From JAFKKF01 sp035651055 (lineage in GTDB: Bacteria > Pseudomonadota > Alphaproteobacteria > Rhizobiales > Kaistiaceae): a stretch of 64,000 nucleotides of DNA. The notes under the pieces were generated by a model. That model searched no databases. It was not told the origin of the DNA and saw only the letters and a list, made by a program, of their open reading frames with translations. The stretch lies in assembly GCA_035651055.1 (NCBI GenBank), contig DASRGK010000107.1:8396-72395 (forward strand), read 5' to 3'. The translations under genes were made by a program, and so were the position numbers. Shown here one piece after another: positions 1-8,326 of this stretch. How positions within the stretch are numbered: position 1 is the first letter of the stretch; each line of letters begins with the position of its first letter.

Positions 1-15
1 ACCCTCTATCCGCTT

Positions 16-43
16 ACTTTTGTCTATGCTAATGAACAAAAGT
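16..43. promoter_or_regulatory. Inverted repeat, probable SorC-type operator
   Basis: Perfect 8-bp arms ACTTTTGT and ACAAAAGT are separated by 12 bases, about 50 bp upstream of the first gene of the operon. Widely spaced half-sites suit SorC-family regulators, which bind as oligomers, and the operon's second gene encodes such a regulator. Assigning the site to that regulator is inference. Confidence 0.5.
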
Positions 44-93
44 CCGCAAGCCCGTTCTCCGACAGGGCGGGTCCGGGCAGGCGCGAGAAGGAC

Positions 94-2556
94 ATGCCGA
101 AGGAACTCGTGATCGATCCGGGCGCGATGCGGAAACGAGGCGAGATCGCCTTCGCGGGCATTCCGGTCAAACACTATGACACGCCGTTTGCGGAAGAGCG
201 CCGGCAGCGCGGCGACGCCGGGCTCCTGAATGTGTTCCGCCACATGCTCATCGTCCGCGAGTTCGAGACGATGCTGGGCGAGTTCAAGGCGCGCGGGGCC
301 TATTCCGGCATCGCCTGTGTCTACAAGGGGCCGGCGCATCTTTCGCTCGGGCAGGAAGGCGCGGCGGTCGGAGCCGCGCTCGCGCTCGAACCGGAAGACC
401 ATATTTTCGGCAGTCACCGCAGCCACGGCGAGTTCATCGCGAAGGGCCTCTCGGCGATCGGCCGCCTCGACCCGGCGGCGCTGACCGCGATCATGGAGAC
501 CCACGACGGCGGCAGGCTGCTCTCCGCCGTCGACCGGATGAAGCCGAAGGACGAGCGCGCCCGCGCCGAATCGTTCCTGCTCCTCGGGCTGCTGGCCGAG
601 ATTTTCATGCGCGCGACCGGCTTCAACGGCGGCATGGGCGGCAGCATGCATGCCTTTTTCCCGCCCTTCGGCGCCTATCCCAACAACGCCATCGTCGGCG
701 CGTCCGCCGGAATCGCCGCCGGTGCCGCGCTCTACAAGAAGCTGCACGCGCCCGGTTCGGTCACCGTGGCTTTCACCGGCGACGGATCGACCGGCTCCGG
801 CCCGGTCTTCGAGGCGATGAACTTCGCCGCGATGGCGCAGTACAACCGGCTTTGGCCGGAGCCGTTCAAGGGCGGGCTGCCGGTCCTTTTCTTCTTCGTC
901 AACAATTTCTACGCCATGGGCGGCCAGACCATCGGCGAGACGATGGGCTGGGACCGGCTCGCCCGCATCGGCGCCGCGGTCAACCCGGCGAACATGCATG
1001 CCGAGACGGTGGACGGCGCCAACCCGCTTGCCGTCGCCGAAGCCGTCGGGCGGAAGCGCGCCTTGCTCACCGGCGGTCAGGGCCCGGCGCTCCTCGACGT
1101 CGAGGTCTACCGCTCGGCCGGCCACTCGACCACCGACGCCAACGTTTACCGGAGCCGCGAGGAAATGCAGGCCTGGGCGGCGCATGATCCGATCGTTCTT
1201 TTCGCCGCGGAGCTACGGAATGGCGGCCTCCTTGACCAGGCGGGCGAAGATGCGATGCGCGCCGAGGTCGCCGGGCTGATCCGGACGGTGACCGCGGCGG
1301 CGGTCGACCCGGCGGTGTCGCCGGTCATTGACGTCGCCTCCGACCCGACCCTCATCGGCCGCCTCATGTTCTCGAACCGCGAGCGTGACGAGGACGGCAA
1401 GGCGACACGCCTCAGTGCCGCGCCGGAGACCTCAGCGCAGGTGCGACAGCTGGCCAAGAAGAGCCGCACCGGCCGGACGGATGCCGGCGAGAAGCTCTCG
1501 CCGATGCGGGCGATCACGGTCCGGGACGGCCTGTTCGAGGCGCTCCTCGACCGGTTCGCCCGCGACGACAAGCTCATCGCCTACGGTGAGGAGTGCCGGG
1601 AATGGGGCGGCGCCTTTGGCGTCTATCGCGGCCTTGCCGAGGTCCTCCCCTATCACCGCCTCTTCAACGCGCCGATCTCGGAGGCGGCAATCGTCGCCTC
1701 CGCGGTCGGCTATGCGATCGAGGGCGGCCGCGCTGTCGTCGAGCTGATGTATGCCGACTTCATCGGCCGCGCCGGCGACGAGATCTTCAACCAGCTCGCC
1801 AAATGGCAGGCGATGTCGGCGGGAGCGCTGAAGCTGCCGGTGGTGCTGCGCTGTTCGGTCGGCAGCAAGTACGGCGCCCAGCACTCGCAGGACTGGACCG
1901 GCCTTATCGCCCACATTCCCGGATTGAAGCTGGTCTATCCGGCGACGCCCTATGACGCGAAGGGCCTCCTCGCCGCCGCGCTGACCAGTGACGACCCGGT
2001 GGTCTTCTTCGAGAGCCAGCGGCTTTACGACACGACCGAGATGTTCCGGCCGGGCGGCGTGCCGGTGGAGCCGTATCGCATCCCGATTGGCGAGCCTGAC
2101 ATCAAGCGGGCGGGCGGCGATGTGACGATCCTCACCGTCGGTCCTTCCCTCTATTCCGCCATCGCAGCGGCCGAGCAGATCGAGCGCGACCGCCGGATCT
2201 CCGTCGAGGTGATCGACGCGCGTTCGCTGGTTCCCTTCAACTACGACATCGTGCTGGAATCGGTGAAAAAGACGGGCCGTATCCTCCTCGTCTCGGAGGC
2301 GAGCGAGCGCGGCAGCTTCCTGATGACGCTCGCCGCCAATATCGCGCGCTTTGCCTTCGCCGACCTCAAGGTCGCTCCGCGCGTCCTCGGCTCGCCCAAC
2401 TGGATCGTCCCCGGGGCCGACATGGAATCGACCTATTTCCCGCAGGTCGCCGATATCGTCGATATTGTCTGCGGAGAGCTTCTCGAGGACCGGTCGTTCA
2501 ATCGCCGCGGCATTCGTGCCTGGGACGATCGCGACCTGGCCCGCCGGGGACTCTGA
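94..2556 (+). CDS. Thiamine-diphosphate-dependent 2-oxoacid dehydrogenase E1, alpha-beta fusion
   Basis: E1 enzymes decarboxylate a 2-oxoacid and pass the acyl group to a lipoyl E2 protein. At 820 aa this carries both E1 halves in one chain. The alpha part spans residues 45-400, with the thiamine-diphosphate motif starting GDGS at 229 and closing at N270-N271. The beta part begins near 471 and has the transketolase-like pyrimidine and C-terminal domains. The start has a purine-rich leader (gcgagaagg) just upstream. The next genes are a SorC regulator 25 bp on and a xylulokinase-like kinase, so the substrate is likely derived from a pentose or another sugar. No E2 or E3 gene is in the window, so the partner complex is encoded elsewhere or the enzyme acts alone. 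The family assignment is secure; the substrate is unknown. Confidence 0.88.
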   Translation: MPKELVIDPGAMRKRGEIAFAGIPVKHYDTPFAEERRQRGDAGLLNVFRHMLIVREFETMLGEFKARGAYSGIACVYKGPAHLSLGQEGAAVGAALALEPEDHIFGSHRSHGEFIAKGLSAIGRLDPAALTAIMETHDGGRLLSAVDRMKPKDERARAESFLLLGLLAEIFMRATGFNGGMGGSMHAFFPPFGAYPNNAIVGASAGIAAGAALYKKLHAPGSVTVAFTGDGSTGSGPVFEAMNFAAMAQYNRLWPEPFKGGLPVLFFFVNNFYAMGGQTIGETMGWDRLARIGAAVNPANMHAETVDGANPLAVAEAVGRKRALLTGGQGPALLDVEVYRSAGHSTTDANVYRSREEMQAWAAHDPIVLFAAELRNGGLLDQAGEDAMRAEVAGLIRTVTAAAVDPAVSPVIDVASDPTLIGRLMFSNRERDEDGKATRLSAAPETSAQVRQLAKKSRTGRTDAGEKLSPMRAITVRDGLFEALLDRFARDDKLIAYGEECREWGGAFGVYRGLAEVLPYHRLFNAPISEAAIVASAVGYAIEGGRAVVELMYADFIGRAGDEIFNQLAKWQAMSAGALKLPVVLRCSVGSKYGAQHSQDWTGLIAHIPGLKLVYPATPYDAKGLLAAALTSDDPVVFFESQRLYDTTEMFRPGGVPVEPYRIPIGEPDIKRAGGDVTILTVGPSLYSAIAAAEQIERDRRISVEVIDARSLVPFNYDIVLESVKKTGRILLVSEASERGSFLMTLAANIARFAFADLKVAPRVLGSPNWIVPGADMESTYFPQVADIVDIVCGELLEDRSFNRRGIRAWDDRDLARRGL

Positions 2557-2581
2557 CCGATTTGGCCGGGGGGAAGGCCAG

Positions 2582-3586
2582 ATGGCGCGATTGAGGCGGA
2601 GCGGCGGACAATCGGCTGCCTCGGAGGACAGTTCGCTCCGCATCCGCGCGGCCTGGCTCTACTACAACCAGGGCCTGACCCAGAAGCAGGTCTCGGAGCG
2701 CCTCGGGATCAGCCGCGGCACCGCGATCCGCGTCCTCGGCGAGGCGCTCGAACGCGGCGACGTCCAGATCTGGATCAACGAGAACGAGGCCGAGTGCGCC
2801 GAACTGGCAGTCCGGCTCGAAACCGCCTTTTCGCTCGACGAGGCGGTCGTCGTTCCTTCGCCGGGCGGCGAAGCCGCCTCGAAGGCAGTAGGTCTCGCCC
2901 TGGGCAAGCTGCTTTCCGAAGCAGTGACCGACAACATGACCATCGGCGTCGGCTGGGGCCGCACGCTGACGGCGTCGCTGGCAAGTCTCCGGCCGGTCCG
3001 CCGCGACGGGGTCAAGGTCGTCTCGCTCCTCGGCGGTGTCGTCGAGGCCCGCGGCAGCAATCCGCTCGAATATAGCTGGCGGATGGCCAGCCAGTTCGGT
3101 GCCGACTGCTATTTGTTCATCGCCCCGGCCTTCGTCGATTCGGTCGCGACCAAACGGCGGCTGATCGAGAAATGCGGCCTCGACAAACTCTACGCCCTGG
3201 CGCAGAAGCTTGACCTCGCCGTGGTCTCGGCCGGCGACATCAACCTGCGCTCGACGTCGCTCGCCGCCGGCCTGCTCGCCCCCGGAGAACTGGAGGAGCT
3301 GGTGGAGCTTGGCGCCGTCTGTGACGTGCTCTGCAACTTCCTCGACGACGAGGGCAAAAGCGTCCCGCACGCCCTCAACCGGCGCGCGATGAGCGTCGAG
3401 CTCGACGACCTGCGAAACGCCCGGCACGTCGTCATCGCCACCGGCGGCGCCCACCGCGTCGCGGCAATCCGCGCCGCGATCAGGCGGATCGGCTGCAACA
3501 CGCTCGTCACCGACGAGGCGGCCGCCCGCGGGCTGCTTGCCGGCGAGTCCGGCCGGCGGCCGGCGGCCCGGACTTTCTCGGACTAG
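2582..3586 (+). CDS. SorC/DeoR-type sugar-binding transcriptional regulator
   Basis: The 334-aa protein has an N-terminal helix-turn-helix (about residues 20-50, LTQKQVSERLGISRGTAIRV). A SorC-type sugar-phosphate-binding domain follows from about residue 70, with the characteristic GVGWGRTL segment. The family responds to phosphorylated sugars and usually represses its own operon. An upstream in-frame start would overlap the E1 gene by about 200 bp, so the ATG at 2582 after a ggggggaagg ribosome site is preferred. It lies between the E1 fusion and the kinase, so the kinase product is a natural inducer candidate (inference). The inverted repeat at 16-43 is its likely operator. Confidence 0.87.
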   Translation: MARLRRSGGQSAASEDSSLRIRAAWLYYNQGLTQKQVSERLGISRGTAIRVLGEALERGDVQIWINENEAECAELAVRLETAFSLDEAVVVPSPGGEAASKAVGLALGKLLSEAVTDNMTIGVGWGRTLTASLASLRPVRRDGVKVVSLLGGVVEARGSNPLEYSWRMASQFGADCYLFIAPAFVDSVATKRRLIEKCGLDKLYALAQKLDLAVVSAGDINLRSTSLAAGLLAPGELEELVELGAVCDVLCNFLDDEGKSVPHALNRRAMSVELDDLRNARHVVIATGGAHRVAAIRAAIRRIGCNTLVTDEAAARGLLAGESGRRPAARTFSD

Positions 3587-3591
3587 CGCGA

Positions 3592-5055
3592 ATGTTCCTC
3601 GGCATCGATATCGGGACCACGGCGGTCAAGGCGATCATCGTCGACGGCGACCAGCAACTTGTCGCCGCCGCGACCCGCGAGCATCCGACGGCGCGGCCGC
3701 AGCCCGGCTGGAGCGAGCAGAATCCGGACGACTGGCTGGCCGCCGTCCGCGGCGCGCTCGTCGAACTGCGCACGGCTGCGGCGAACGCTTACGCCGCCAT
3801 CGAGGCAATCGGGCTTTCCGGTCAGATGCATTCGGCGGTGCTTCTCGGCGCCGACCTCCGCCCGGTCATGCCCGCGCTTCTGTGGAACGACAGCCGCGGG
3901 ACCGACGAGTGCGCCGAACTGACCCGGCGCGCACCCGGGCTCGCCGCGGTCACCGGCGTCCAGGCGATGGCCGGATTCAGCGCGGCGAAGCTGCTTTGGC
4001 TCGGCAAGCACCGCGCCGCGGATTTTGCCCGGATCGCCCATGTGATGCTGGCCAAGGACTATGTCCGCCTGTGGCTGACCGGCGAAATCGGTTCCGACAT
4101 GTCGGACGCCGCCGGCACCCAGCTCTTCGACGAGGCAAACCGCAAATGGTGGCCGGACGCGGTCGCCGCGGTCGGGCTTCGCGACGGCCACATGCCGCCG
4201 CTCCACGAAGGACCGGAGGTTGCCGGGCGGCTGCGGGCCGAGCTGGCCGCCGAACTCGGACTCACCGCCGGCCTGCCGGTGGCAGCCGGCGGCGGCGATG
4301 CCGGGACCGGTTCGCTCGGCGTCGGCTGCATCGCGCGCGGCGAGGGCTTCGTCTCGCTCGGCACCGCGGCGGTCTTCGTCGTCGCCGACGACCGTTACGC
4401 ACCCAGGCCCGAGACGATGCTGCACAACTTCGCGCATTGCCTGCCGCGGCGCTGGTACCAGATGGCCGGCATGCTGAACGGCGCCAGCGTCGTCCGCTGG
4501 GCGCTCGACATCATCGGGGAGACCGACATTGCTGGGCTGATGCGGAAGGTCGAAGCGCGCTACCGCGGCCCCTCGCACGTCCTCTTCCTGCCTTACCTGA
4601 CCGGCGAGCGGACGCCGCACAACAATCCCGACGCGCGCGGCGTCTTCTACGGCCTCGCGGCCGGGACCGACAAGGTCGACCTGATGCAGGCCGTGCTGGA
4701 GGGCGTCGCCTTCTCGCTGAAGGATGCGCGGAACTGTCTGATCGCAGCCGGCGCCGATTGCCCGCGACCGGGGTTCCTCGGCGGCGGATCGCGCAACCGC
4801 CTTTGGGGGCAGATCATCGCCAGCGTGACCGGACTGACCCTGATCCCCTACCGCGGCGCCGAGTTCGGACCGGCGCTGGGCGCCGCGCGGCTGGCTATCA
4901 TGGCAGCGACGAATGCCGGTATCGAGGAGGTCGGCCGCAAGCCCGAGGAAGGCGAGCCGATCGCGCCCGACATGGCGATGCACGAGCTTTATGCACCACA
5001 ATACGAGCGCTATCGCGAACTCTACCGGTCGGTGGCGCCGCTCTTCCAGGGATAG
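3592..5055 (+). CDS. xylB: FGGY-family carbohydrate kinase, xylulokinase-like
   Basis: The 487-aa length is normal for bacterial xylulokinases. The N-terminal phosphate-binding segment GIDIGTTAVKAIIVDGD, the substrate-side motif WNDSRGTDEC, the glycine-rich GGGDAGTGSLG and the C-terminal GGGSRNRLWGQIIA segment are all in the expected order. The expected reaction is ATP-dependent phosphorylation of D-xylulose to D-xylulose 5-phosphate in the cytoplasm. Related FGGY kinases act on other ketoses and polyols, so the substrate is only probable. It starts 5 bp after the regulator gene, so the two are surely co-transcribed. Confidence 0.85.
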   Translation: MFLGIDIGTTAVKAIIVDGDQQLVAAATREHPTARPQPGWSEQNPDDWLAAVRGALVELRTAAANAYAAIEAIGLSGQMHSAVLLGADLRPVMPALLWNDSRGTDECAELTRRAPGLAAVTGVQAMAGFSAAKLLWLGKHRAADFARIAHVMLAKDYVRLWLTGEIGSDMSDAAGTQLFDEANRKWWPDAVAAVGLRDGHMPPLHEGPEVAGRLRAELAAELGLTAGLPVAAGGGDAGTGSLGVGCIARGEGFVSLGTAAVFVVADDRYAPRPETMLHNFAHCLPRRWYQMAGMLNGASVVRWALDIIGETDIAGLMRKVEARYRGPSHVLFLPYLTGERTPHNNPDARGVFYGLAAGTDKVDLMQAVLEGVAFSLKDARNCLIAAGADCPRPGFLGGGSRNRLWGQIIASVTGLTLIPYRGAEFGPALGAARLAIMAATNAGIEEVGRKPEEGEPIAPDMAMHELYAPQYERYRELYRSVAPLFQG

Positions 5056-5089
5056 GCAACGTCGCGGCGCCGCGGCGAACAGGCCGGGG

Positions 5090-6082
5090 CTATGCCGTTT
5101 CGTTCACCACCAGTTCCACGTCGAGGCGCACAACCGCCTCGTCGATGTCCTCGCCGCTGGTCAGCGCCACCGCCATCTCTGCGGAGCGCTTACCGGCCTC
5201 CCGCCGCGGCAGTGCAACGTAAGTGAGCGGCACGGGCAGGTACTGGCCGAGTTCGACCTCACCGACGCCGACGACGGCGACATCGTCGGGGATGCGGCGG
5301 CCGAGTTTCAGGAGGCGCAGAATGACCGCAGCCGTCCAGATCTCGCCGCCGACGACGAGCCCGTCGAACTGCCTGCCCGAGGCGAGCAGGCGCTCGAGCC
5401 CGTTGAGGCCGTCATCGATCGAATGCTCGACTTCGGCGCAGAGCGCATCGTCCGGCCTGAGCCTCGCTTCCTGCATGGCCTGCCGGTAGCCGTTGAGACG
5501 GTCGCGGGCATTCGAGGTCGTCCGCACGTGGCCGCAGATGATCGCAATCCGCCGCCGGCCGATTTCGATCAGACGGCGGGTCGCGAGGTAACCTGCCTCG
5601 TGGTCGGAATGGCCGACGGCGAAGTGGATCGGCGAGGCGGGCAGATTGCCCACTTCGATCAGCGGAACCGGGAGGGATTCGAGGAGCTTCCTCGTCTTCG
5701 GCGTATGGCCGATGGACGGCAGAAGGATCGCCTGGACGCGCTGCGACAGGAGCGAGCCGAGCGCATAGGGCTCGCGGGCGCGGGCGTAGTCGATCGTCTG
5801 CAGGATGTAGTCGTAGCGGTGGCTCTCGAAGACCAGACGCGCCGCGTCGACAAAGCCGAGATAGATCGAGTCCTGCAGGGTCGGCAGGATGATGCCGAAG
5901 GCGCGCGAGCGTTGCGAGGCGAGGCTCGATGCGGCCTTGTTGTGATAGTAGCCCATCTCCGCCGCGACCGAGAGAATCCGGTCGCGCGTCTCTTTCCGGA
6001 TCGAAGCGGATTCCAGGAAGGCGCGGGAGACCGTCATCTGCGAAAAGCCGCTTCGCCGCGCGACATCGTCCATGGTCGGCAT
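5090..6082 (-). CDS. LacI-family transcriptional regulator (LacI-1)
   Basis: The 330-aa protein has an N-terminal LacI headpiece (TMDDVARRSGFSQMTVSRAF), a hinge ending in SSLASQ and a periplasmic-binding-protein-like effector domain. The start at 6082 puts the headpiece at the N-terminus and has a GGGAAG ribosome site; an in-frame ATG at 6178 would add 32 residues of low-complexity sequence. It follows the aldo/keto reductase gene on the same strand. Two tandem LacI-type sites upstream of that operon (7077-7120) are its most likely targets. The effector is unknown but should be a sugar. Confidence 0.87.
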   Translation of the reverse strand: MPTMDDVARRSGFSQMTVSRAFLESASIRKETRDRILSVAAEMGYYHNKAASSLASQRSRAFGIILPTLQDSIYLGFVDAARLVFESHRYDYILQTIDYARAREPYALGSLLSQRVQAILLPSIGHTPKTRKLLESLPVPLIEVGNLPASPIHFAVGHSDHEAGYLATRRLIEIGRRRIAIICGHVRTTSNARDRLNGYRQAMQEARLRPDDALCAEVEHSIDDGLNGLERLLASGRQFDGLVVGGEIWTAAVILRLLKLGRRIPDDVAVVGVGEVELGQYLPVPLTYVALPRREAGKRSAEMAVALTSGEDIDEAVVRLDVELVVNETA

Positions 6083-6190
6083 CGGGCGCGCTTCCCAAGG
6101 GGCGCGCGACTCAATGCCTTTGGTGCCTGACCGGCTCGTTGCGGATTTGGCCATGCGGAGATCAGGGCGTCCGGCCATGCGGACGCGGCA

Positions 6191-7024
6191 TCAGTCCCAA
6201 TGCGGAACCCATTGCGGTTCGTTGATCAGCCGGGAGTTGGGGACGGTCATCTGGCTTATCTGATCCATTTCCTGCTTCGTCAACCGGAAGTCAAAGACGT
6301 CGAAATTCTCTTTCAGACGCTTGCGATTCGAGGTGCGCGGGATCGCGATGACGCCGTCCTGCTGGACCAGCCAACGGAGCGCCACCTGGGCGGCGGTCTT
6401 GCCATGCCGGCGGCCGATTTCGACGAGGCGCTCGTCGCGCGCCGCCTTGCCGAGGGCGATGGGGCAATAAGCCGTGATCGCCAGACCGTGCTTGCGGATT
6501 GCGGCGATCAGACGGGCCTGTTCAAGGTATGGGTGATACTCGATCTGCGCGGCGACGAGCGGCTCGGAGATTGCCGCCATCGCCTTCTCCAAGTGCGCGA
6601 TGGTGAAGTTGGAGACGCCGATGTGGCGGGTGAGACCACGCCGCCTTGCATCGGCGAGCGCGTGCATTGTCTCGGTGAGATCGATCTCGGGGTTCGGCCA
6701 GTGAACAAGGAGAAGGTCGATGACATCGACCTTCAGGCGCCGGAGGCTCGCTTCGGCGGATTCCTGCAGAACGCCCGCGCCGAGGAGCTGTGGCCGCACC
6801 TTGGTGGTGATGAAGACCTCGCCGCGCGGCACCTTTGACCGGCGGATGCCCTCGCCCACCGCCTCCTCGTTGGAGTAGCCCTGCGCAGTGTCGATGTGAC
6901 GAAATCCGACGGCAAGCGCCTCGGCGACGATGTCGGCGCAGGTTTCGCCCCGCAGTTCCCACGTCCCGCAGCCGATCTTCGGTATGCGCGCGCCCTTCAC
7001 TGCCACCACGTCGCCGTCGTCCAC
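6191..7024 (-). CDS. Aldo/keto reductase, 2,5-diketo-D-gluconate reductase-like
   Basis: NAD(P)H-dependent carbonyl reductase of the AKR superfamily, 277 aa, predicted cytoplasmic TIM barrel. The catalytic tetrad is visible: Asp and Tyr in HIDTAQGYSNEE, Lys in TTKVRP and His in LLVHWPNP. The C-terminal IPRTSNRKRLKEN segment is the phosphate-binding region for NADP. The GTG start at 7024 sits 7 bases after a GGGAGG ribosome site. It leads the two-gene operon with LacI-1 and is divergent from a sugar importer, so reduction of a sugar or sugar acid is plausible. The exact substrate cannot be read from sequence. Confidence 0.85.
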   Translation of the reverse strand: MDDGDVVAVKGARIPKIGCGTWELRGETCADIVAEALAVGFRHIDTAQGYSNEEAVGEGIRRSKVPRGEVFITTKVRPQLLGAGVLQESAEASLRRLKVDVIDLLLVHWPNPEIDLTETMHALADARRRGLTRHIGVSNFTIAHLEKAMAAISEPLVAAQIEYHPYLEQARLIAAIRKHGLAITAYCPIALGKAARDERLVEIGRRHGKTAAQVALRWLVQQDGVIAIPRTSNRKRLKENFDVFDFRLTKQEMDQISQMTVPNSRLINEPQWVPHWD

Positions 7025-7076
7025 TGCTGCCTCCCGATCGCGGCCGCACCGCGGGGCGTTCGTCCCGCAGCGATTT

Positions 7077-7120
7077 TGTTTGCGAAAACATCATCGCATG
7101 GTACGATGTTTACGCAACCA
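7077..7120. promoter_or_regulatory. Tandem LacI-type operators
   Basis: TGTTTGCGAAAACA (7077-7090) is a near-palindrome centred on CG. A related copy TGTTTACGCAACCA (7107-7120, 11 of 14 matches) starts exactly 30 bp further, about three helical turns. They lie between the divergent aldo/keto reductase and importer genes, closer to the reductase. LacI-1 is the likely binder (inference). Confidence 0.45.
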
Positions 7121-7177
7121 AAATTCATTGCTGGCGGAATCGGTCGGTCGCCCGGTCGCAAATCACTGCCAGGATGA

Positions 7178-7193
7178 AGGAAAAGCTTTTCCT
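7178..7193. promoter_or_regulatory. Palindromic operator AGGAAAAGCTTTTCCT, copy 1
   Basis: Perfect 16-bp palindrome 47 bp upstream of the importer gene at 7241. The same 16 bases recur at 21473-21488, and the 14-bp core at 21531-21544, both upstream of another sugar operon. LacI-2 (17226-18293) is the best candidate binder. Confidence 0.65.
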
Positions 7194-7240
7194 CGGGCCT
7201 GTGCCCCTGGATCAGCGCAGAAACGAACGGGAGGGACGCA

Positions 7241-8251
7241 ATGAAGAGAATGATGCCTTGGTCCTGCGGCGGGCTCGCACTGGCCGGACTTGCCGTACTC
7301 GCCGCCATGCCGGCAGAGGCGGCCGGAAAGAAGGTCTGCTACGCCTTCCAGGATCTCTCGACCGGGTTCTGGGGCGCCGGCCACGCGGCCATCGTCGATA
7401 CGCTGAAGAAGAACGGCGTCGAGGTGGTCGAACTGAACGGCGGCAAGGACGCCAACCGGCAGCTCGAACAGGTGAAGGACTGCATCGCGCAGGGTGCGGA
7501 CGGCATCATCCTCACCGCCGATGACGGCGATTCCGAAACGATGCTGGTTGCGCTCGCGCAGGAGGCCGACGTGCCGATCGCGACGTTCAACCGGCCGCCC
7601 TCGGACCTGTCCAAGGGCATCATCGTCGTCGCCGACAACGAATCGGTCGCCCGCCAGGCGGTCGAAGCGATGATCGTTCAGGCCGAAGCCAAGTTCAAAA
7701 AGACCGGCAAGAAGCTGCATCCGCTGATCCTCGTCGGCGACCTGGCCGACCCGAACGCGGTGAAGCGGCGCGAAGGCTTCATGAACGCGCTGAAGAGCCA
7801 CGCCGACCTGTTCGAAACGCCGGTCGAGATCAACACCAAGTGGAACTCGCAGGTGGCATTGGCGGGGCTCGAAGCGGCCGTCACCGCCGATCCGAACATC
7901 GACTTCATCTTCACATCGTCGGACTTCCTCTTCCCGACGATCCAGGGCGTTCTGGAACCGCGCGGCAAGTGGAAGAAGTCGGGCGACGACAACCACGTCA
8001 TCCTCGGCGGACTCGACGGCGACGACGGCGCCTGCAAGCTAATCCGCGAGGGCTACGTGGATTCGACAGGCGTCCAGGACGTCTATCTCGAAGCAAAGCT
8101 CGCGCTCGACAGCATCCAGGACGCCATCGCCAAAGGTGAAGCGCGTCCGAACGGAGTAAAGCTCGACCCGGGATTTGCGCTCTCGCAGGCGAATTACGCC
8201 GAGAAGGGGCCGACGACCTGGGGCTGCATGGTTCTCGACGCGAAGAAATAG
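7241..8251 (+). CDS. Sugar ABC transporter substrate-binding protein, CUT2 type (importer A)
   Basis: Periplasmic binding protein of the RbsB-like family, 336 aa. It has a Sec signal peptide (residues 1-28, ending MPAEAA) and two alternating lobes, including the NPxAVKRREGFMNAL segment. It captures a monosaccharide for the permeases and ATPase encoded next. It starts after a strong ribosome site (gggaggg) and is the first gene of the operon behind the palindrome at 7178. A hairpin follows its stop codon. The family is certain; the sugar is unknown, but the shared operator with the arabinofuranosidase operon suggests a pentose. Confidence 0.88.
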   Translation: MKRMMPWSCGGLALAGLAVLAAMPAEAAGKKVCYAFQDLSTGFWGAGHAAIVDTLKKNGVEVVELNGGKDANRQLEQVKDCIAQGADGIILTADDGDSETMLVALAQEADVPIATFNRPPSDLSKGIIVVADNESVARQAVEAMIVQAEAKFKKTGKKLHPLILVGDLADPNAVKRREGFMNALKSHADLFETPVEINTKWNSQVALAGLEAAVTADPNIDFIFTSSDFLFPTIQGVLEPRGKWKKSGDDNHVILGGLDGDDGACKLIREGYVDSTGVQDVYLEAKLALDSIQDAIAKGEARPNGVKLDPGFALSQANYAEKGPTTWGCMVLDAKK

Positions 8252-8269
8252 ACGACGGCAAGGAAACGG

Positions 8270-8297
8270 ACCGGGCGGGCGGTTCGTACCGCCCGGT
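8270..8297 (+). other. Hairpin after binding-protein gene A
   Basis: Perfect 9-bp stem ACCGGGCGG / CCGCCCGGT with a 10-base loop, 18 bp after the stop codon. There is no T tract, so it more likely stabilises or processes the mRNA, or attenuates transcription partly, than ends it. Confidence 0.5.
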
Positions 8298-8326
8298 TCA
8301 ACTCGCTTCGCAGTCTAGCCGGAACC

